Positions 27,108 through 36,718 of a DNA stretch of 64,000 bases are shown here, piece by piece. The notes beneath the pieces are model-generated. The model did no database searches, was not told where the DNA came from, and saw only the letters and a program-made list of their open reading frames with translations. Within the stretch, counting starts at the first letter, position 1, and every line of letters starts with the position of its first letter. A program made the position numbers and the translations under genes. This DNA is from Rhizobacter sp. Root1238 (GTDB lineage: Bacteria; Pseudomonadota; Gammaproteobacteria; Burkholderiales; Burkholderiaceae_C): contig NZ_LMDM01000034.1 in assembly GCF_001425825.1 (NCBI RefSeq), positions 145,294 to 209,293 of the forward strand, read 5' to 3'.

Positions 27108-27989
27108 ATGCCAGCGTTCGAGCGTTCCAGCACCTACATCGATCCCACCGCGCGAATCCACCCGAGCGCAACAGTAGCCGCCGATTGCGAAGTAGGGGCG
27201 GGCGCATGGATCGGTCCGGAGGCGATCATCGGCGCCGGGTGCAAAATAGGTGTGTCTGCCTACATCGGCACCCGGACGAGGATCGCACCCGGCACCGTCA
27301 TCGGGCCCCTGACTGCCTTCGTGGACGTCGACGCAGACGGCCGTGGCACCCTGGTTGAGCGGGACGTGGTAGTCGGTGCGCACTCGACCGTGCTGCCGGG
27401 CTTGACGATTGGAGCCAACTGCGTGATCAGCGCTGGTTCCGTTGTCTCGAGGTCGGTGCCGCCCGCCGCAGTGGTCGAGGGAAGTCCGGCCTCCATCGTG
27501 GGCTACGCAAACACTGTGGCAGGCCTGTCCGCCCCCGTCGCCTTCGCACGCAAGGGCACGCTGACGGAAGACACGCCGGTCAAGGGTGTCCAGATCTTCC
27601 ACTTCCCGGTGATCCCAGACATGCGCGGAAATCTCACCGTCGGGGAGTTTGAACGCCAGATCCCCTTCATTCCGCGTCGATATTTCATGGTGTTCGGCGT
27701 TCCTAGCCGCGAGGTTCGTGGCGAGCATGCGCACCGTGAATGTCACCAGTTCCTGATCTGCATGCACGGCAGCTGCTCGGTCGTCGCCGACGATGGCATC
27801 AAGCGTGTCGAGATTGCATTGGACGAGCCGGGGAAAGGCCTCTATCTGCCGCCGATGACCTGGGGCATCCAGTACAAGTACTCGCCCGAAGCCATGCTGA
27901 TGGTCTTCGCCTCGCATTTCTATGATGCGGGTGACTACATCCGTGACTACGACACCTTCCTCGACGTTGTCCGTCGGCAATCGGCCTGA
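27108..27989 (+). CDS. WxcM-like fusion: hexapeptide acyltransferase + dTDP-keto-sugar 3,4-isomerase
   Basis: 293 residues, two domains. Residues 1 to about 150 form a left-handed beta-helix of hexapeptide repeats (IDPTARIHPSATV, IGAGCKIGVSAYIG), an O- or N-acyltransferase fold. Residues about 160-290 form an FdtA/QdtA-type cupin with RGEHAHRECHQFLICMHG, whose histidines are the active-site residues of sugar 3,4-ketoisomerases. Xanthomonas WxcM has the same fusion. With the aminotransferase two genes on, it should make a dTDP-3-amino-3,6-dideoxyhexose (Fuc3N or Qui3N type) and perhaps acetylate it. The RmlA/RmlB enzymes that supply the substrate are not in the window. Confidence 0.88.
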   Translation: MPAFERSSTYIDPTARIHPSATVAADCEVGAGAWIGPEAIIGAGCKIGVSAYIGTRTRIAPGTVIGPLTAFVDVDADGRGTLVERDVVVGAHSTVLPGLTIGANCVISAGSVVSRSVPPAAVVEGSPASIVGYANTVAGLSAPVAFARKGTLTEDTPVKGVQIFHFPVIPDMRGNLTVGEFERQIPFIPRRYFMVFGVPSREVRGEHAHRECHQFLICMHGSCSVVADDGIKRVEIALDEPGKGLYLPPMTWGIQYKYSPEAMLMVFASHFYDAGDYIRDYDTFLDVVRRQSA

Positions 27990-27992
27990 TCC

Positions 27993-28559
27993 ATGTCGAG
28001 TCCGAGGATTGCCAAGGCCCTGCGGATCCAGGGGCGGACACTGAATTTCCGGGATGCCCGCATCGAGGACGCCGAGTTCATCCTCTCCCTGCGCAACGAT
28101 CCTGCGAAGTCGCGGCACATCTCGGCAACGTCGAGCGAACTCTCGCAGCAGGTGGCTTGGCTCGAGAGATATGCGCAGAACGACAGCGAGGCGTATTTCG
28201 TCATGACCGACGCGGCCGACAACGCACTGGGCACGGTGCGCCTGTACGACGCCCGAGGCCGGAGCTTTTGCTGGGGAAGCTGGATCCTCGCGCCCCACGC
28301 TCCGGCATCAGCGGCGATCGAATCGGCGCTGATGGTGTATGCCTACGCATTGGACACCCTCGGCTTCAGTTCAGCCCATTTCACTGTCAACGTGGACAAC
28401 GAACGGGTATGCGCATTTCACGAGCGTTTCGGAGCTGAGCGAATCGAGCAGGATGTACACGAGATCTCGTATGGATTGAGCGAAGCATCCATCCGCGCGT
28501 CAATGCAACGATATGCACGCTATCTGCCTGGCCCTCTTGTCGTGGAGCTGAAGAATTGA
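27993..28559 (+). CDS. GNAT-family N-acetyltransferase
   Basis: 188 residues of the GCN5-related fold: [18 protein letters not shown] at the N-terminus, GTVRLYD in the core, and [21 protein letters not shown] as the acetyl-CoA/C-terminal motif. Similar GNATs (PseH and others) acylate amino sugars. Its position between the isomerase fusion and the aminotransferase suggests it acylates the same 3-amino sugar, in addition to or instead of the hexapeptide domain; this is inference. It overlaps the next gene by TTGA. Confidence 0.85.
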   Translation: MSSPRIAKALRIQGRTLNFRDARIEDAEFILSLRNDPAKSRHISATSSELSQQVAWLERYAQNDSEAYFVMTDAADNALGTVRLYDARGRSFCWGSWILAPHAPASAAIESALMVYAYALDTLGFSSAHFTVNVDNERVCAFHERFGAERIEQDVHEISYGLSEASIRASMQRYARYLPGPLVVELKN

Positions 28560-29668
28560 TTCCCTTTCTTGACCTCAAGACCATCAACCTGCGGCAGCGC
28601 GAGGCGTACCACGCGGCACTCGACCAAGTACTCGATTCGGGCTGGCTCGTCCTGGGCAAGGAAACCGAGGCCTTCGAGCAGGAGTGGGCCGCGTTCTGTG
28701 GCGCCCGGCATGCCATCGGCGTCGCCAACGGGCTGGACGCCATGCACCTTGTCCTGCGGGCGTGGGGAGTCGGTGCCGGTGATGAGGTGATCGTTCCATC
28801 CAACACGTACATCGCCACCTGGCTGGCGGTCACGCAGACCGGCGCGACGCCCGTTCCGGTCGAGCCGGACGATGGCACTTTCAACCTGGACCCGAAGCGG
28901 GTCGAAGTCGCCATCACCCCCCGCACGCGCGCAATCATTCCGGTGCATCTGTATGGTCAGACTGCGCAGGTTGGCGAGATCACCACCATCGCCCGAAAGC
29001 ATGGCCTGAAAGTGCTGGAGGACTCCGCACAGGCGCATGGTGCACGCCTCGATGGCCAGGTTGCCGGCGCCCTCGGAGATGCGTCGGCTTTCAGTTTTTA
29101 CCCGGGCAAGAATCTGGGCGCACTGGGTGATGCGGGTGCGATCACGACCGACGATGAGGGGTTGGCGGCACGCCTGCGGGTGCTGCGAAACTACGGATCG
29201 CAGCAGAAGTACCACAACGAGGTGGCCGGCTACAACTCCCGCCTGGACGAACTTCAGTCCGCATTCTTGCGTGCCAAGTTGCCGCTCCTCGACGCAGACA
29301 ACCGACGTCGCCGGGCCATCGCTGCACGCTACACGAGCGAACTGGTGACGGTCGCCGGCCTGCGCTTGCCCGAAGTCGACAGGAACTGCGAGCCGGTGTG
29401 GCATCTCTACGTCGTCCGACATCCGGAAAGGGATGCGCTCGGTCGCGCGCTGGCCGCTGCCGGGATCGGCACGATGGTCCACTATCCGATACCACCGCAT
29501 GCTCAGCCGGCCTACGCATGCCTGTCCATCCCGATCGGCTCGCTGCCGATCTCCGAACGGATGCACCGGGAAGTTCTGAGCCTGCCGATCGGCCCGACCA
29601 TGACCGATGCCGAAGTCGACGCCGTCATCCGCGCCGTGCACACAGCCGTCAAATCCGTCGGCCGCTGA
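28556..29668 (+). CDS. PLP-dependent sugar aminotransferase, FdtB/QdtB type
   Basis: DegT/DnrJ/EryC1/StrS family, 370 residues. The PLP lysine lies in [17 protein letters not shown], and EDSAQAHGA carries the pyridine-binding Asp. [17 protein letters not shown] is the typical N-terminus; the start is a TTG at 28556 overlapping the upstream stop, since no ATG fits. It should transfer an amino group to C3 of the dTDP-3-keto-6-deoxyhexose made by the isomerase at 27108. Confidence 0.92.
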   Translation: MIPFLDLKTINLRQREAYHAALDQVLDSGWLVLGKETEAFEQEWAAFCGARHAIGVANGLDAMHLVLRAWGVGAGDEVIVPSNTYIATWLAVTQTGATPVPVEPDDGTFNLDPKRVEVAITPRTRAIIPVHLYGQTAQVGEITTIARKHGLKVLEDSAQAHGARLDGQVAGALGDASAFSFYPGKNLGALGDAGAITTDDEGLAARLRVLRNYGSQQKYHNEVAGYNSRLDELQSAFLRAKLPLLDADNRRRRAIAARYTSELVTVAGLRLPEVDRNCEPVWHLYVVRHPERDALGRALAAAGIGTMVHYPIPPHAQPAYACLSIPIGSLPISERMHREVLSLPIGPTMTDAEVDAVIRAVHTAVKSVGR

Positions 29669-30960
29669 TGAGCCTGGTCAAGACGAGCTTGCTCAATGCC
29701 ATCGCGGTCGCCATCAAGGTGACCACGTCGCTGGTGCTGAACAAGGTCCTGGCTGTTCATCTCGGCCCCAGCGGTTATGCCGTCATTGGTCAGTTCCAGA
29801 ACCTGCTCGCGATGGTCGTTGCGGTCGCGAGCGGTTCGGTCGGCGTGGGCGTCACGAAATACACCGCCGAATATGCCGACGAGCCCGAGCGTCAGCACCT
29901 CGTCTGGCGTACGGCAGCGCTGATCAGCCTCGTCGGTGGCAGCTGTTGCATCGTGGTGCTGGTGATCGCTCGGCACGAACTTGCACAGTGGGCTCTGGCG
30001 GATCCGGCGTTGTCGGACGTGATCCTGTGGCTGGCCGGAGCGTTGTTCCTGATCCTGCTGAACACGTTGCTGCTGGCCATACTCAACGGGAAGAAGGCCG
30101 TCCGTGCCTACGTCCTGGCAAACATTGCCGGCAGCCTGCTGACGGCACTGATGGCAGGCGCCTTGGTCACGTGGTGCGGTCTGCAGGGCGCCCTTGTAGC
30201 GGTTGCCACGGGCCAAGCGGTGGCATGCCTCGCGACTGTCGTACTGTTCGCACATGCGCTCCCGCAGTCCTGGTCGGCGCTTGCACCGGCATTCGACCGG
30301 CAAGCGATGGGCAGGTTGGCGCACTTCGCCGTCATGAGTATCACCAGCGCCGTCGTGGTTCCATTGGCGCAGTTGCTTATCCGCGATGGGATCGCCGACC
30401 GTCTTGGCTGGCATGACGCAGGGCTGTGGCAGGCGGTGTGGCGCGTCAGCGATATTCACCTGATGCTGCTGACGACCACCCTTTCGTTGTACTTCCTGCC
30501 CCGGTTCTCCGAGATCCGTCGCAACGATGAATTGCTGGCTGAAGTGAAAAGCGGCATGCGGCTGGTTCTGCCGCTGGTGCTCACGTCTGCCTTGTCCATC
30601 TACCTGCTCCGCGGCTGGCTGATCCCGACCCTGCTGACGGACAGCTTCCTTCCGCTGGTAGACGTCATCGGGTGGCAGTTGATCGGCGACATCGCCAAGG
30701 TCTGCAGCTGGGTGGTCGCCTACACGCTGATCAGCCGTGCTCGTACCACGGTCTACGTCGGCCTGGAGATTGCATTCAGCGCCCTGCTGGTGGCACTGTC
30801 GCTCGCAGGCACGAACTTCGACGGACTGCGCGGCTCCGCAGTCGGCTATGCCGCGACCTATGTACTCTACGGCTGCGCCGTGCTCTTCTTCTTCAGAAGA
30901 ATGCTGCGCCAGGAGCCGGGCTCTGAGGTCTCTCGCGTGCAGCCAACCAATAAAACATGA
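29668..30960 (+). CDS. Wzx/WzxE-type oligosaccharide flippase
   Basis: 430 residues with about 12 hydrophobic helices and hardly any soluble domain. The N-terminus SLVKTSLLNAIAVAIKVTTSLVLNKVLAVHLGPSGYAVIGQFQN matches the WzxE (O-antigen/ECA translocase) group of the MOP superfamily only in pieces, but the pattern is clear. It should flip lipid-linked repeat units across the inner membrane. It overlaps the aminotransferase stop (TGATG) and the next gene (ATGA). It is one of two flippases in the locus. Confidence 0.9.
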   Translation: MSLVKTSLLNAIAVAIKVTTSLVLNKVLAVHLGPSGYAVIGQFQNLLAMVVAVASGSVGVGVTKYTAEYADEPERQHLVWRTAALISLVGGSCCIVVLVIARHELAQWALADPALSDVILWLAGALFLILLNTLLLAILNGKKAVRAYVLANIAGSLLTALMAGALVTWCGLQGALVAVATGQAVACLATVVLFAHALPQSWSALAPAFDRQAMGRLAHFAVMSITSAVVVPLAQLLIRDGIADRLGWHDAGLWQAVWRVSDIHLMLLTTTLSLYFLPRFSEIRRNDELLAEVKSGMRLVLPLVLTSALSIYLLRGWLIPTLLTDSFLPLVDVIGWQLIGDIAKVCSWVVAYTLISRARTTVYVGLEIAFSALLVALSLAGTNFDGLRGSAVGYAATYVLYGCAVLFFFRRMLRQEPGSEVSRVQPTNKT

Positions 30961-32471
30961 ATCCCATGATGGCAACAGGCGACGGCGAGCCGAACCCGAT
31001 CGACGACAAGCGAGCACGGGTGGTGCCGTTCGTCGACGGCATGCTCCGTGACATCGCCGCCGAATCCAACTGGGACCTCGCAGCACTGATGGCCGAATGG
31101 TTGGCGCGATTTCTCGTCGAGAACCACTGCGGTGTGTACGTGCTGGACGCGCTGGAGAAGCTGCTTCTTTCCAAATTGCCACACAAGGACATGGCTCCTC
31201 CTGCGGTTCCGGAGATCCGCGGGCAGGAATTGCATATCGCGTCCGAACTCTATGCCCATGGCGGGCACAGCCGCCTGCTGGCGATCCTGGTTGCACACGG
31301 GGCCGGTCGGCCGGAGGTCCTGATCACGCGCCCTGCAGCCCGGGACAGCCTCCGCCCGTTGCTGAACCTGCCGGACGATCGACTGCACATCGTCCAATCC
31401 CATGATCCGCTGCAGCAGTTTCGCGAGATCGCCTGCATCGCCGCGAAGTTCTCGCACGTCATCCTTCACGTTCACCCGGACGACGTCATCTGTACCACCG
31501 CGCTGCGCTGGTTGGCAATTGCGCCGCATCGTCCGAAGGTTCACCTGTTCAACCACTCCGACCACACCTTTTCGGTCGGCGTGGATCTCGCGGATGCGGT
31601 GCTGGAGATCAGCACGTTCGGTTGGGCCTTGCGCACCGCTCGCGCGAGCCTGGACAAGTCCAGCTTTGTCGGCATCCCCATCAGGCGACCAGCGGCACCA
31701 ACGTCTCCAGCGGTCGAAGAGCGCCTGCCTGCCACGCTCTTCAGCGCGGGGTCGGCGTACAAGTTCCGGCCGCAGCGCGGCGCATCCTTTCCGGCGCTGA
31801 TGGCCGAATTGCTGCACCGGTTGCCGGACGCGACACTGACGGTGGTCGGTCCCCGGGCAACTGACGCATGGTGGTGGCCGCTGCGCTTGCGCTTGCGCAG
31901 CAGGGTGCGCCTCCAGCAGCGCCTGCCGCACGCCGAGTACCTGAAGCAATTGCACCGTTGCGCAATCTACCTCGACAGCTACCCGGTCACTGGTGGCACG
32001 GCATTCACCGAGGCGTTGATCCAGGGATGCAGCGTGGCCTCGCTCAAGGGGGCATCGTTCGGCTATGGGATCGCCGATGGCCTGCGAACCGCGAGCACAG
32101 AGGAATTGTTCGAGCAGATTTCGCTCTTGCTCTCTCGCGACGCACTCACGTTGGAACGGCAACAAGTCATGCGGGAGCGAGCGCTGGCCTTCCATGCACC
32201 GGACGCGACGCGGCAGCGAATGGAGTCCGTTCTGCGGGACGGGATAATCCTTCCCCCACCCGCTGAGTTCGCGCAAGATGCGCCCCACCTCTCGTTCGAA
32301 GAGCAATGGTCGCGGCGTCGGCGGGTCGTTTCACCGGGCTTCCGCAATGATCGACAGGCCAGACTATTCCCTCGCTTTGCAGCCCGGATGCTCAAGGCAT
32401 TCGGCCTTCGCCATTCCGCGCCAGTTGCACTTCTCGCCAAGGCAGCCCTGGCCGCCGCGACCCGCCGATGA
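30957..32471 (+). CDS. Putative glycosyltransferase, GT-B-like
   Basis: 504 residues with no strong family match I can name. The middle and C-terminal parts look like a GT-B enzyme: a Rossmann-like GHSRLLAILVAHG, then FSAGSAYKFRP, ATLTVVGPR, HRCAIYLDSYPVTGGTAFTEALIQG, where the Gly-rich segment followed by a Glu resembles the donor-site region of GT4/GT41 enzymes. The histidine-rich HLFNHSDHTFSVG is distinctive. No membrane helix or signal is seen. Context (flippase before, polymerase after) supports a role in repeat-unit assembly. Confidence 0.65.
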   Translation: MNPMMATGDGEPNPIDDKRARVVPFVDGMLRDIAAESNWDLAALMAEWLARFLVENHCGVYVLDALEKLLLSKLPHKDMAPPAVPEIRGQELHIASELYAHGGHSRLLAILVAHGAGRPEVLITRPAARDSLRPLLNLPDDRLHIVQSHDPLQQFREIACIAAKFSHVILHVHPDDVICTTALRWLAIAPHRPKVHLFNHSDHTFSVGVDLADAVLEISTFGWALRTARASLDKSSFVGIPIRRPAAPTSPAVEERLPATLFSAGSAYKFRPQRGASFPALMAELLHRLPDATLTVVGPRATDAWWWPLRLRLRSRVRLQQRLPHAEYLKQLHRCAIYLDSYPVTGGTAFTEALIQGCSVASLKGASFGYGIADGLRTASTEELFEQISLLLSRDALTLERQQVMRERALAFHAPDATRQRMESVLRDGIILPPPAEFAQDAPHLSFEEQWSRRRRVVSPGFRNDRQARLFPRFAARMLKAFGLRHSAPVALLAKAALAAATRR

Positions 32472-33688
32472 GTATTAGCCAAATGCAGCCTCAAGTGCGC
32501 GCTGCCGCACCGAGATCCACCGTGATCGGCGGCGTGCGCGCGTTCCTGGCTGTCGTGCCGATGTCCCTGGTGGTGTTCGGGTTCGTCCTGGATTCCGGCG
32601 GAGAACTGGGTCTGCGCATCTATGCCTTCCTGCTGCTGTGCCTGCTCACTGCTCGCCACTTCCGACGGCTGCACCTGTCTGCGCAAGAGGTCCTCTGGTG
32701 GACGCTTCCGGTCGGCCTGCTGCTGCCATCGTTGCTGATTGCGCTCTGGAAATCCGTCGCGTTGGGGAACATCATCATCTGGATCGTGCCCGTCGTCATG
32801 TTCCCGTTGATCCTCGCCGCCGCCCGCAGCACCTCGATCACCGCGGAGCACTTCATCAACGGCGGCCTGTTGTTTGCCTGCTTGGTCATCGCTCTGTTCT
32901 TTGGTCGACTGAACGCAATCGAACCGCTGATAGCCGTTCACGAATTCTTGTCGGAGCGATCGGCCGGATTCTTCAATCAGAAGGAAACCTTTTTCGACGA
33001 GGCCATGCCCGTCGTGTATTTCCAAGGCACGCTGAACTTGCTGACCTGCGCGATCCTGGCGATCAGCAGGAAGCGTTATCTGACCTATGTCGTGGCCTCG
33101 TTCGCATTGCTGATCGCGCCGTCCCGCTTCGGCTTTACCCTTGCAATCGTCTTTGGTCTGCTTTTTCTGGCCCTCTCGATCCGCAAGCGCGCCATCTTCT
33201 GGTTGGTGGTGGGGGCCAGCTGCGTCCTGGGAGCCGTATTCTTCCAAGTCTTGCCAGACACCTTCCGTGAGATTTTCTCGTCGGGCAGCGATGGATCCAA
33301 GACCCGGTGGCTACATGCTGAATCGGTGTACGACCTGTTCGAAATGAAGCCCTATGCCTTCCTCTTCGGTGACGGGCCAGGCACATCCTTCTTCTCGAGG
33401 GGCTTCAACGACATGACCGACAACATCGAGGTGAGCCAGCTCGAGATGCTGCGAAAGTTCGGTCTTCCGTTTTCCCTGTTCATCACCGGATTCTTTGTCT
33501 GGCTGTGCCGCCGCCTGTTTCTGGCCGATGAAGCTGGCCTCGCGCTGGCCCTTGCGGCCCATTACCTGGTCGCTCTTTCGAATCCCGTGCTGTTTTCGCT
33601 TCCTGCCACGTTCATGGCTGCGGTGGCGATCATCGCACTCCAAAAACGGACCTCTTCGACATGCCACGCCTCATCGCCATCATCGTGA
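32468..33688 (+). CDS. Candidate O-antigen/capsule polymerase (Wzy)
   Basis: 406 residues with about 10-12 hydrophobic helices and one larger hydrophilic loop in the C-terminal half (about residues 255-325, with SSGSDGSKTRWLHAESVYDLF), the usual Wzy topology. Wzy sequences diverge so far that topology and context carry the call. It overlaps the upstream gene by ATGA and the next by 28 bases in another frame. Confidence 0.72.
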   Translation: MSISQMQPQVRAAAPRSTVIGGVRAFLAVVPMSLVVFGFVLDSGGELGLRIYAFLLLCLLTARHFRRLHLSAQEVLWWTLPVGLLLPSLLIALWKSVALGNIIIWIVPVVMFPLILAAARSTSITAEHFINGGLLFACLVIALFFGRLNAIEPLIAVHEFLSERSAGFFNQKETFFDEAMPVVYFQGTLNLLTCAILAISRKRYLTYVVASFALLIAPSRFGFTLAIVFGLLFLALSIRKRAIFWLVVGASCVLGAVFFQVLPDTFREIFSSGSDGSKTRWLHAESVYDLFEMKPYAFLFGDGPGTSFFSRGFNDMTDNIEVSQLEMLRKFGLPFSLFITGFFVWLCRRLFLADEAGLALALAAHYLVALSNPVLFSLPATFMAAVAIIALQKRTSSTCHASSPSS

Positions 33689-34560
33689 CCTACAACCCCG
33701 ACGAGGACGGGCTGCTCGAGCAAATCGAATCCATCGTCCGCGAAGACATCGGGGTTGTGCTGGTGGACAACGCATCGGCGCGTTTCCCCATCTTCAAGGA
33801 GCGCGTTGCCCGTCTGGGCAGTGGCATCCTCGACCTGGTGCAGAGCCCCGAGAACGTCGGTCTGGCACAGGCGCAGAACATCGGTATTGAAACCGCCCGA
33901 ATGCATCGGCCCTCGCACGTCATCTTCTTCGATCAGGATAGTATTCCGGAAACCGGCTTTTCCAGTGCCTTGCTGGCCGCCGAATCGACTTTGATCCAGG
34001 CGGGTACTCCCTTTTCAGCCGTTGGGCCCGCCACATTCGATCCTGTGACAGGGCAGCCCTATCCGATCACGAAATACGCCGGACCCTTCATTCGACGTCA
34101 CGTTCCCAAGGGGAACATGTTAGTCGAGGCCACGTTCCTCATCTCTTCCGGCTCGCTGGTGCGGATGGAGGTCCTCGATCGCGTCGGACCGATGCGAGCC
34201 GAGCTCTTCATAGACTACATCGACGTGGAGTGGTGCCTGCGAGCTCGAGGCCTGGGATACCGTTGCTACGTTGCCTCTGGCGCCCGGATGTCACATCGCA
34301 TCGGTGATGCCCGCATCCGGGTTTTCGGACGAAGCATTTCAGCGCATTCACCTCTGCGCCGATATTACCTGCTGCGCAATAGTTTCCTGATGCTTCGCCT
34401 CAGCTACATTCCCTTTTCGTACAAGGTTCGAGAAATCGTGCTCAATTTCTTGCGGTTTTCCGTCTTCCTTTACCTCTCGAACGAACGCAGAAAATATCTG
34501 AGCATGATGAAGAAAGCGGTTTTCGATGGGATGTCAGGGAAGTATGGAAAGTTCAGTTGA
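33661..34560 (+). CDS. Glycosyltransferase family 2, rhamnosyltransferase-like
   Basis: 299 residues, GT-A fold. LIAIIVTYNPDEDGLLEQIES, VLVDNASA and VGLAQAQNIGIE form the nucleotide-binding half; FFDQDSIPE is the metal-binding DxD-type motif; and DYIDVEWCLRARGLGYRC is the acceptor-side motif seen in rhamnosyltransferases. It should add a sugar to the growing lipid-linked repeat unit on the cytoplasmic face. Confidence 0.88.
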   Translation: MPRLIAIIVTYNPDEDGLLEQIESIVREDIGVVLVDNASARFPIFKERVARLGSGILDLVQSPENVGLAQAQNIGIETARMHRPSHVIFFDQDSIPETGFSSALLAAESTLIQAGTPFSAVGPATFDPVTGQPYPITKYAGPFIRRHVPKGNMLVEATFLISSGSLVRMEVLDRVGPMRAELFIDYIDVEWCLRARGLGYRCYVASGARMSHRIGDARIRVFGRSISAHSPLRRYYLLRNSFLMLRLSYIPFSYKVREIVLNFLRFSVFLYLSNERRKYLSMMKKAVFDGMSGKYGKFS

Positions 34561-34604
34561 TATCTTGCGGTGTTGAAATCGAAAACCTCTCGCCTGGATC
34601 GTAC

Positions 34605-35531
34605 ATGTCGGAGCAAATCAGCGTAGTCATTGGTGGCACTGGATTCATTGGTCGCAATCTGGTCGAGGCGTTGATTCGCCAAGGTGATTCGGTGCGGGTC
34701 ATCTGCCGTCGGCCGCTGGCACCGGACTCGCCGCCGAGCGCCCCGGGCGTACAGTGGATTGTCGGTGACTATGGCGATTCGGAGGTACTGGCCGCAGCGC
34801 TGCCGGGAGCGACGCGGGTTTTCCATCTCGCATCGACGACCCAGCCACAGTCATCGAACAACGACATGGGGTTCGACATCGAGAGCAACCTGCTGCCCAG
34901 CGTCAGGCTCGCGGCGGCATGCGTCAGATTGAAGCTCCGCCTGGTTTTCGTGTCATCCGGTGGCACCGTCTACGGTGTCGCTCGCAATTTACCGATCCAG
35001 GAAGACCACCCGACGGATCCCTTGTGTTCGTATGGCGTTGTCAAACTCGCAGCCGAAAAGTATTTTCATCTTTACGAAAGTCTTCACGGCCTGGACTATC
35101 GGGTTCTGAGAGTCGCAAACCCGTTCGGTCCCGGCCAGCATCGCAATCCGCTGCAGGGCGTCGTTGGCAATTTCATCTATCAACTCGCCGCCGAACAGCC
35201 CTTGAAGGTGTGGGGAGACGGCATGGTGATCCGCGACTATGTCTTCATGGACGATGTGATCCGGGCACTGCTGGCCGTCGCGTTGCATCAGGGGCCAGGG
35301 CGGACGTACAACATCGGATCCGGTGTCGGCCGATCGCTGGTGAACGTGATCGAGGTGATATCCGCTGCGCTGAAACGCCAAGCGACCGTAGAATTCAGCC
35401 CCAGCCGGAAATTCGATATTCCTGCGAATGTATTGGATATTTCTGCTGCATGGCGCGACCTCGGCTGGCGACCGGAGATCCCCTTCGAAGAAGGGGTTCT
35501 TAAAACCATTTCGAGTGTCTACCATGACTAG
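34605..35531 (+). CDS. NAD-dependent sugar epimerase/dehydratase
   Basis: Extended short-chain dehydrogenase, 308 residues. The cofactor motif is GGTGFIGRNL; the catalytic serine segment is FVSSGGTVYG, and the YxxxK pair is in SYGVVKLAAEK. YVFMDDVIRALLA is the later conserved segment. The substrate cannot be fixed (a 4-epimerase or 4-reductase of the UDP-sugar family is likely). The ATG at 34605 gives the family N-terminus; a TTG at 34557 overlapping the upstream stop is the alternative. Confidence 0.88.
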   Translation: MSEQISVVIGGTGFIGRNLVEALIRQGDSVRVICRRPLAPDSPPSAPGVQWIVGDYGDSEVLAAALPGATRVFHLASTTQPQSSNNDMGFDIESNLLPSVRLAAACVRLKLRLVFVSSGGTVYGVARNLPIQEDHPTDPLCSYGVVKLAAEKYFHLYESLHGLDYRVLRVANPFGPGQHRNPLQGVVGNFIYQLAAEQPLKVWGDGMVIRDYVFMDDVIRALLAVALHQGPGRTYNIGSGVGRSLVNVIEVISAALKRQATVEFSPSRKFDIPANVLDISAAWRDLGWRPEIPFEEGVLKTISSVYHD

Positions 35532-36690
35532 GAAGTTCGGAATCATCACATCCAATCTGTTCTTCGCCGAGGTATTTCTCGCGCGGCAGATCCGCTCTTT
35601 CGAGAAGGAATTCGATCTTACCGTCGTCATCAACTGCAACGAGGCGGAATACCGCCGAGGCATCGGTGGCAATGCGAGGTTCCTCAATGTCGCGTTGGAA
35701 AGAAAGATATCGCCTTGGCGAGACCTGTGTTCGTTGATCTCGTTGACACGTGAATTTCGCCGAAACAAGTACACCCTGGTGCACTCCACCACGCCGAAGG
35801 CGGGCTTGCTGGCGATGATCGCGGGCCGCCTTGCGGGTGTCCCGATCAGGATCCATACGTTCACAGGCCAGGTCTGGCAGACCCGCAGCGGCTTCATGCG
35901 TTGGATGCTGAAGGCCACAGACAAACTGACGACTCGCTGCGCGACCACCGTCCTTGTCGATGGCCACAACCAGCTGTCCTTCCTGATCGACCATGGCGTG
36001 CTGTCTCCAGCCAAGGGAAAAGTGATCGGAAACGGATCCATCTGCGGCGTGGACACGAACAAGTTCGCACCAAGTCCTGCACACCGGACCAGTGTTCGCC
36101 ATGAGATCGGCGCCGCAGACGATGAGGTCCTGCTCGTCTACATGGCACGGCTGACGGTGGACAAGGGGGCGCTCCTGATGGCACAGGCCTTCACCCGATT
36201 GTGTGAAGAGCAGACCATCGGCTATCGGCTTCTGATGATCGGACCAGACGAAGAGAATCTGACCGACCTGATCAGGACGACGGTCGGCAAGCATGTCGAT
36301 CGCCTGCACATGCTCGGCTACACGCGCACGCCCGAGCGCTACATCGCGGCGGCGGACATTTTTTGCTTGCCAAGCTACCGCGAAGGGTTCCCCATGGTGC
36401 TGCTGAATGCTGCGGCCTGCGCCGTTCCGGCGCTGGCTGCGCGGATTCACGGCAGTACGGACGCCATTGAAGACAACGCCACCGGACTGCTGCACGACTC
36501 GGGCGACCTGGGCGACATGGTGCAGAAAATCCGTACCCTCGCCGGCGATGCGAGTCTGCGCGCACGGCTGGGCGAGGCGGCTCGGGCGCGCGTGATGGAA
36601 CTTTATGCAGAGAGCGTCGTGACAGGCCGCTTGCGCGAACTGTACGAGCAGCTCATCCGGGAGTGGGATGCCGGCAACGCGAACCGATGA
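35524..36690 (+). CDS. Glycosyltransferase family 4
   Basis: 388 residues, GT-B fold. Motifs: VHSTTPKAGLLAMIAGRLAGVP near residue 90 in part, VIGNGSICGVDTNKF, VYMARLTVDKGA, FCLPSYREGFPMVLLNAAAC, the last being the ExxxxxxxE donor-binding motif (E..G.P...LNA). The STTPKAG motif recurs in enzymes acting on lipid-linked amino sugars such as PglA-like transferases. It starts 8 bases before the epimerase stop. Confidence 0.9.
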   Translation: MTRKFGIITSNLFFAEVFLARQIRSFEKEFDLTVVINCNEAEYRRGIGGNARFLNVALERKISPWRDLCSLISLTREFRRNKYTLVHSTTPKAGLLAMIAGRLAGVPIRIHTFTGQVWQTRSGFMRWMLKATDKLTTRCATTVLVDGHNQLSFLIDHGVLSPAKGKVIGNGSICGVDTNKFAPSPAHRTSVRHEIGAADDEVLLVYMARLTVDKGALLMAQAFTRLCEEQTIGYRLLMIGPDEENLTDLIRTTVGKHVDRLHMLGYTRTPERYIAAADIFCLPSYREGFPMVLLNAAACAVPALAARIHGSTDAIEDNATGLLHDSGDLGDMVQKIRTLAGDASLRARLGEAARARVMELYAESVVTGRLRELYEQLIREWDAGNANR

Positions 36691-36718
36691 CGATTCGTTC
36701 GACGGCTATCAAAGGCAA

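Noticed and set aside
33661-33688. Frameshift between the Wzy candidate and the glycosyltransferase
   Set aside because: Both frames are complete with normal starts and ends; a 28-base overlap is common in such gene clusters.
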